A stretch of 7,435 nt of DNA from an uncultured Prevotellaceae bacterium (GTDB taxonomy: Bacteria; Bacteroidota; Bacteroidia; Bacteroidales; Bacteroidaceae): positions 1-7,435 of the forward strand of contig CALAVF010000073.1 of NCBI GenBank assembly GCA_937892315.1. Reading direction: 5' to 3'. The notes beneath the pieces were generated by a model. That model did not search any database. It was given only the letters and a program-made list of their open reading frames with translations, and was not told where the DNA came from. Shown here piece after piece: positions 4,641-7,435 of the stretch; the first letter of the stretch is position 1; every line of letters starts with the position of its first letter. The position numbers and the translations under genes are program-made.

Positions 4641-7435
4641 TTACGGATTGTCCTGCCCCAACATCTTCAGATATCCTTCCTCAAACACCCACGGATAGAT
4701 GAACCGCGACTCTTTATGGGCGAATGCCACAACGAGGAATCGCCCATCGACCGACTTCACCACCCCATCGCCAAACGTCTTGTGGGTCACGGCATCGCCC
4801 ACTTTGACTTTTTCCCATTTCGGCTGTGGCTTCTTTTCGGGTTGCACTTGCTGCTTCCTTTCCACTTTAGCCGGCACCTTTTCCTCTTTCACAGATACAA
4901 GCACCTTCTCTTCGGGGAACAACACGCTTCTGTCAATCGCCGTGTCCCATCCACCAATCACCGTTCCCTTGCGTGTGTCGATGCCTGTATATTCGAGACT
5001 GCTGTCTTCGTAACGCTTGAACTTATACACCGCATCATTCATCAGTTCGCTGTTGAACACATTGAGACTCACCAACAACTCGAAGTCATTGATGCTCAAC
5101 CCTGTCACCTTGCGGAACAAGTCGGGTTCTAAGTTGACAATCACATCCTTCAGCGAATATTCCCTAAAGTCCGTCAGATACATAAACACGGGGATGCGTG
5201 TGGCAAACTTGATGAGTTTCTGCTGAATCTCCTTGCGTTTGCTCTTATACTCCTTCTCCGCCTCCGTCAGTTCCTTCTTCTGTTTCGGAGTCAGGTTCTC
5301 CCCCTGCTCACGTTTTGTCTTCTTCACCTGTTCGCTCTTGTTGATGATGGTCTCAATGTCCTGATTGAGCGAACGGAAACCCTCAATGTTCATCAACGCC
5401 TTCATCGCCTCGGGCGAGTTCATCAAGCGGCTCAAGGTGGCGTTGTCCACGTTGACCAGCACCGCACTCTCCCATCGCCTTGCCAGCAATGTTGCCGTCG
5501 TGCCGCTCATTGCCATATCGAGAATGCCTGCCGCATCTATCTCCTTCATCGAACTGCCGTCGTAAGCCAGCACAGGCAGGAAACGGATAAACTCCTCCAC
5601 TTTCTTCTCGGGATTCGACTCATGCAGGTTCAGTTGGCAACTATATTCCTCCACCTGCCGCAACGCACGGTTGGGGGCGAAGTCAAACACATAGCAATGA
5701 GGCTTCAGAATCACCTCCTTGCCCCATTCGTCGCGAGTCGTCCACGGCGACTGCACACGAAACGCCGCCTGAAAGTAGGTCTCTGGCGAACGGGCATTGC
5801 GAAGCATCAGGATGCCCGTCCAAGGCCGCACCGTCACACCCGTGGAGAGTTTGCCACACGAGAGCGTGATGGTCTTGCTCTGTCGCGGGTCACCTTCCGC
5901 ATTCATGGCTTTATACACTGGCAGTACCGCCTCCGCACCCATACCTGCCTCATTGCCAGCAGCCACCACAATCTGATAGTCGTGATAGAAACGGTTGATG
6001 GGTCTGTTCATCAGCCGTTCCATCGCCTTACAAGCCGCCACCGACGGCAGGAACCAGTAGGTGTGTTGCAGATAACCATGCAGACGCACGTCGCTGAACG
6101 GCATGGGTGGTCGCTCCGTCCCCTGCTTCAGTTCCGTGATAATGTTCTCCTTATAAGCCCCTCGAATCAGGTCAAGCCACTTCTGCACGTGCTCCTCATG
6201 CACAAAACCACGCTCGTCGGCACGGAAAAACTCGTTCAGATCGAACTCGTCAAACTCGCCTTGGTCAGCCACTTCCTTGATGCTGTCGGGCAGTTGATAA
6301 GTCATCATCACCATCTTGGGCAAAGCCTGATAGGGGTTGTTCTCGCCCTGCCAAGCCTCCTTTGCACTTTGTTCGTCCGAATACGTCCAATTGTAGATTT
6401 GTTCTTCGATAAACTCGCCTGTGCTGATGGCACGGAACGGAGTGCCCGACAAGTAGAGGTAGGCATGGGTAGTGAGCGGCATCAGCCCCTCGTCATACAG
6501 TTCGCGGCTGTCCATTTCCTTGCGGCTTTCGGCATCTTCCGCCATCATTTCGCCCACCTCCACCGCACGAGCCAACTGCTCCACATCCTGCTTGCTGTAG
6601 AAGTCTTTGGCATGTTTGCCCCAAGCCCCGTAGTGGTACTCGTCCAGCACAATGCAATCCCACTCCACCTCCTGAATCCACTCGTTTGTCGCCTTGATGC
6701 CACCTGCCGCATTCCGTCCCAGCACATCTTGAAAGGAGGCGAAGCAAACAAAAGGTCGGCGTTCATTCACCCGATTGAATTGTGCACCATGAAATGGTTC
6801 TTGGGTGCTTCGCCCCAAGTTCTCTTGTTTCTCACAGAACTGCCATCCCTCAAAGTCACGATGCGTGAGCAAATCCTCCTTCCACGCCGTCTTTACCGCA
6901 GGCTTGAACGTCAGCACCAGCAGCCGCTTCCACCCCATGCGGAGTGCCAACTGATAGGTGGTGAACGTCTTGCCAAAACGCATCTTGGCGTTCCACAGGA
7001 AGTGAGGCACCAACTGAGGCGATCCAGCCTTTCCCGTCCGACCTTCCGCCAACTCCTCTTGATAGAAGGACTCGAAATAGGCGGCAGTCTTTTCCACCGC
7101 CCGTTTCTGCTCGGGTCGCATGGCGAACGTCTCTGTACGTTCAACCATCGTCTCCCGTCCAGCCTTCACCGTCGCGATGGCTCGTTCCACATCTCGGGTT
7201 GTACAGCGAAACCACTCGCCTTCAGGGTTGTAGTAACCAGCCTCACGCAGCACCCGATGCACCGCATGGTCGTCAAACGAAGTGCCATCCGCCTTCATGG
7301 CAGAGCGCACCAGTTGAATCCTGTACTTCAAATGGGCAGTCTTGCATTGCTCCGCCACACGTTCCTCAGCGGTTCTCACCGTGTAGCCCACCTTCAGCAT
7401 CCCGCGATGCGAAGGCACCTCAGGCAGTTCGTAAG
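4641..7435 (-). CDS. GIY-YIG (T5orf172-like) nuclease fused to SF2 helicase with Tudor-like C-terminus, 5' partial
   Basis: At least 930 codons; the frame stays open past a GTG at 7416-7418 (residue 1 here) to the edge, adding YELPE, so the true start lies outside. LKVGYTVRTAEER (8-20) and H51 with GEWF (67-70) fit a T5orf172/GIY-YIG nuclease (Arg20 and Glu68 candidate catalytic residues); the first GIY strand is probably off the window. SF2 motor motifs follow: Walker A AKMRFGKT (144-151), DEYH (259-262), SGTPF (324-328), STGVTV (525-530) and QAAFRVQ (550-556), as in restriction-type helicases. A charged, probably coiled-coil stretch spans about 695-738. After a Lys/Pro/Gln-rich linker (841-870), GDAVTHKTFGDGVV (874-887) and the strands after it resemble the Tudor-like tail of UvrD/PcrA. 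It likely translocates on and cuts DNA, as a restriction or phage-defence enzyme; no methyltransferase or specificity subunit is visible. It converges on the DUF4435 gene with a 1-base gap and no terminator hairpin. Confidence 0.85.
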   Translation of the reverse strand, partial: YELPEVPSHRGMLKVGYTVRTAEERVAEQCKTAHLKYRIQLVRSAMKADGTSFDDHAVHRVLREAGYYNPEGEWFRCTTRDVERAIATVKAGRETMVERTETFAMRPEQKRAVEKTAAYFESFYQEELAEGRTGKAGSPQLVPHFLWNAKMRFGKTFTTYQLALRMGWKRLLVLTFKPAVKTAWKEDLLTHRDFEGWQFCEKQENLGRSTQEPFHGAQFNRVNERRPFVCFASFQDVLGRNAAGGIKATNEWIQEVEWDCIVLDEYHYGAWGKHAKDFYSKQDVEQLARAVEVGEMMAEDAESRKEMDSRELYDEGLMPLTTHAYLYLSGTPFRAISTGEFIEEQIYNWTYSDEQSAKEAWQGENNPYQALPKMVMMTYQLPDSIKEVADQGEFDEFDLNEFFRADERGFVHEEHVQKWLDLIRGAYKENIITELKQGTERPPMPFSDVRLHGYLQHTYWFLPSVAACKAMERLMNRPINRFYHDYQIVVAAGNEAGMGAEAVLPVYKAMNAEGDPRQSKTITLSCGKLSTGVTVRPWTGILMLRNARSPETYFQAAFRVQSPWTTRDEWGKEVILKPHCYVFDFAPNRALRQVEEYSCQLNLHESNPEKKVEEFIRFLPVLAYDGSSMKEIDAAGILDMAMSGTTATLLARRWESAVLVNVDNATLSRLMNSPEAMKALMNIEGFRSLNQDIETIINKSEQVKKTKREQGENLTPKQKKELTEAEKEYKSKRKEIQQKLIKFATRIPVFMYLTDFREYSLKDVIVNLEPDLFRKVTGLSINDFELLVSLNVFNSELMNDAVYKFKRYEDSSLEYTGIDTRKGTVIGGWDTAIDRSVLFPEEKVLVSVKEEKVPAKVERKQQVQPEKKPQPKWEKVKVGDAVTHKTFGDGVVKSVDGRFLVVAFAHKESRFIYPWVFEEGYLKMLGQDNP

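Noticed and set aside
4000..4698. 232-residue plus-strand Pro/Arg-rich frame
   Set aside because: It overlaps the DUF4435 gene in another phase, with composition typical of a frame-shifted reading of GC-rich codons; DUF4435 motifs occur only in the other frame.
7416..7418. GTG as the start codon of the helicase gene
   Set aside because: The frame continues upstream to the window edge and adds YELPE, in keeping with the start of a GIY-YIG domain. The GTG falls inside that domain, so it is only the first start-like codon in the window.

Overview
Most of the window (about 1060 to 7435) reads as Bacteroidales DNA, probably Prevotella or a relative. It is moderately GC-rich, two upstream regions carry TAnnTTTG-type -7 boxes, there are no clear Shine-Dalgarno sites, and the PurF-like protein belongs to a family I associate with Bacteroidales. 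The first ~1055 bases are very different: extremely AT-rich (for example 5 G/C in 60 at 781-840, against 33 in 60 at 4021-4080) and full of AAT repeats. Their minus strand holds one uninterrupted Asn/Lys-rich reading frame that looks like a protein of an AT-rich eukaryote. The composition flips within about 25 bases of the purF stop codon, so the left end is best read as foreign DNA joined to a bacterial contig (assembly chimera or contamination), less likely a real insertion.

Layout, left to right: (1) 1-1058, minus, Asn-rich partial ORF open to the left edge. (2) Junction near 1050-1075. (3) 1057-2538, minus, PurF-like amidophosphoribosyltransferase with an intact PRPP site but a glutaminase domain that has lost its nucleophile and other key residues. 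(4) 2539-2722, divergent promoter region with opposed 7-bp repeat arrays. (5) 2723-3544 and 3626-4639, plus, a compact ABC/OLD-like ATPase followed by a DUF4435 (Toprim-like) protein. This is the gene order of PARIS-type (AriA/AriB) phage defence; a second opposed heptamer array lies between them. (6) 4641-7435, minus, a large GIY-YIG (T5orf172-like) nuclease fused to an SF2 helicase with a Tudor-like C-terminal domain, 5' end beyond the right edge.

The ATPase/DUF4435 pair and the nuclease-helicase meet tail to tail with one base between their stop codons and together look like a small defence island beside the purF-like gene. In PARIS the ATPase senses a phage trigger and the Toprim protein is the effector; the nuclease-helicase would plausibly act on foreign DNA by itself. 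These roles are inferred from motifs and context only.
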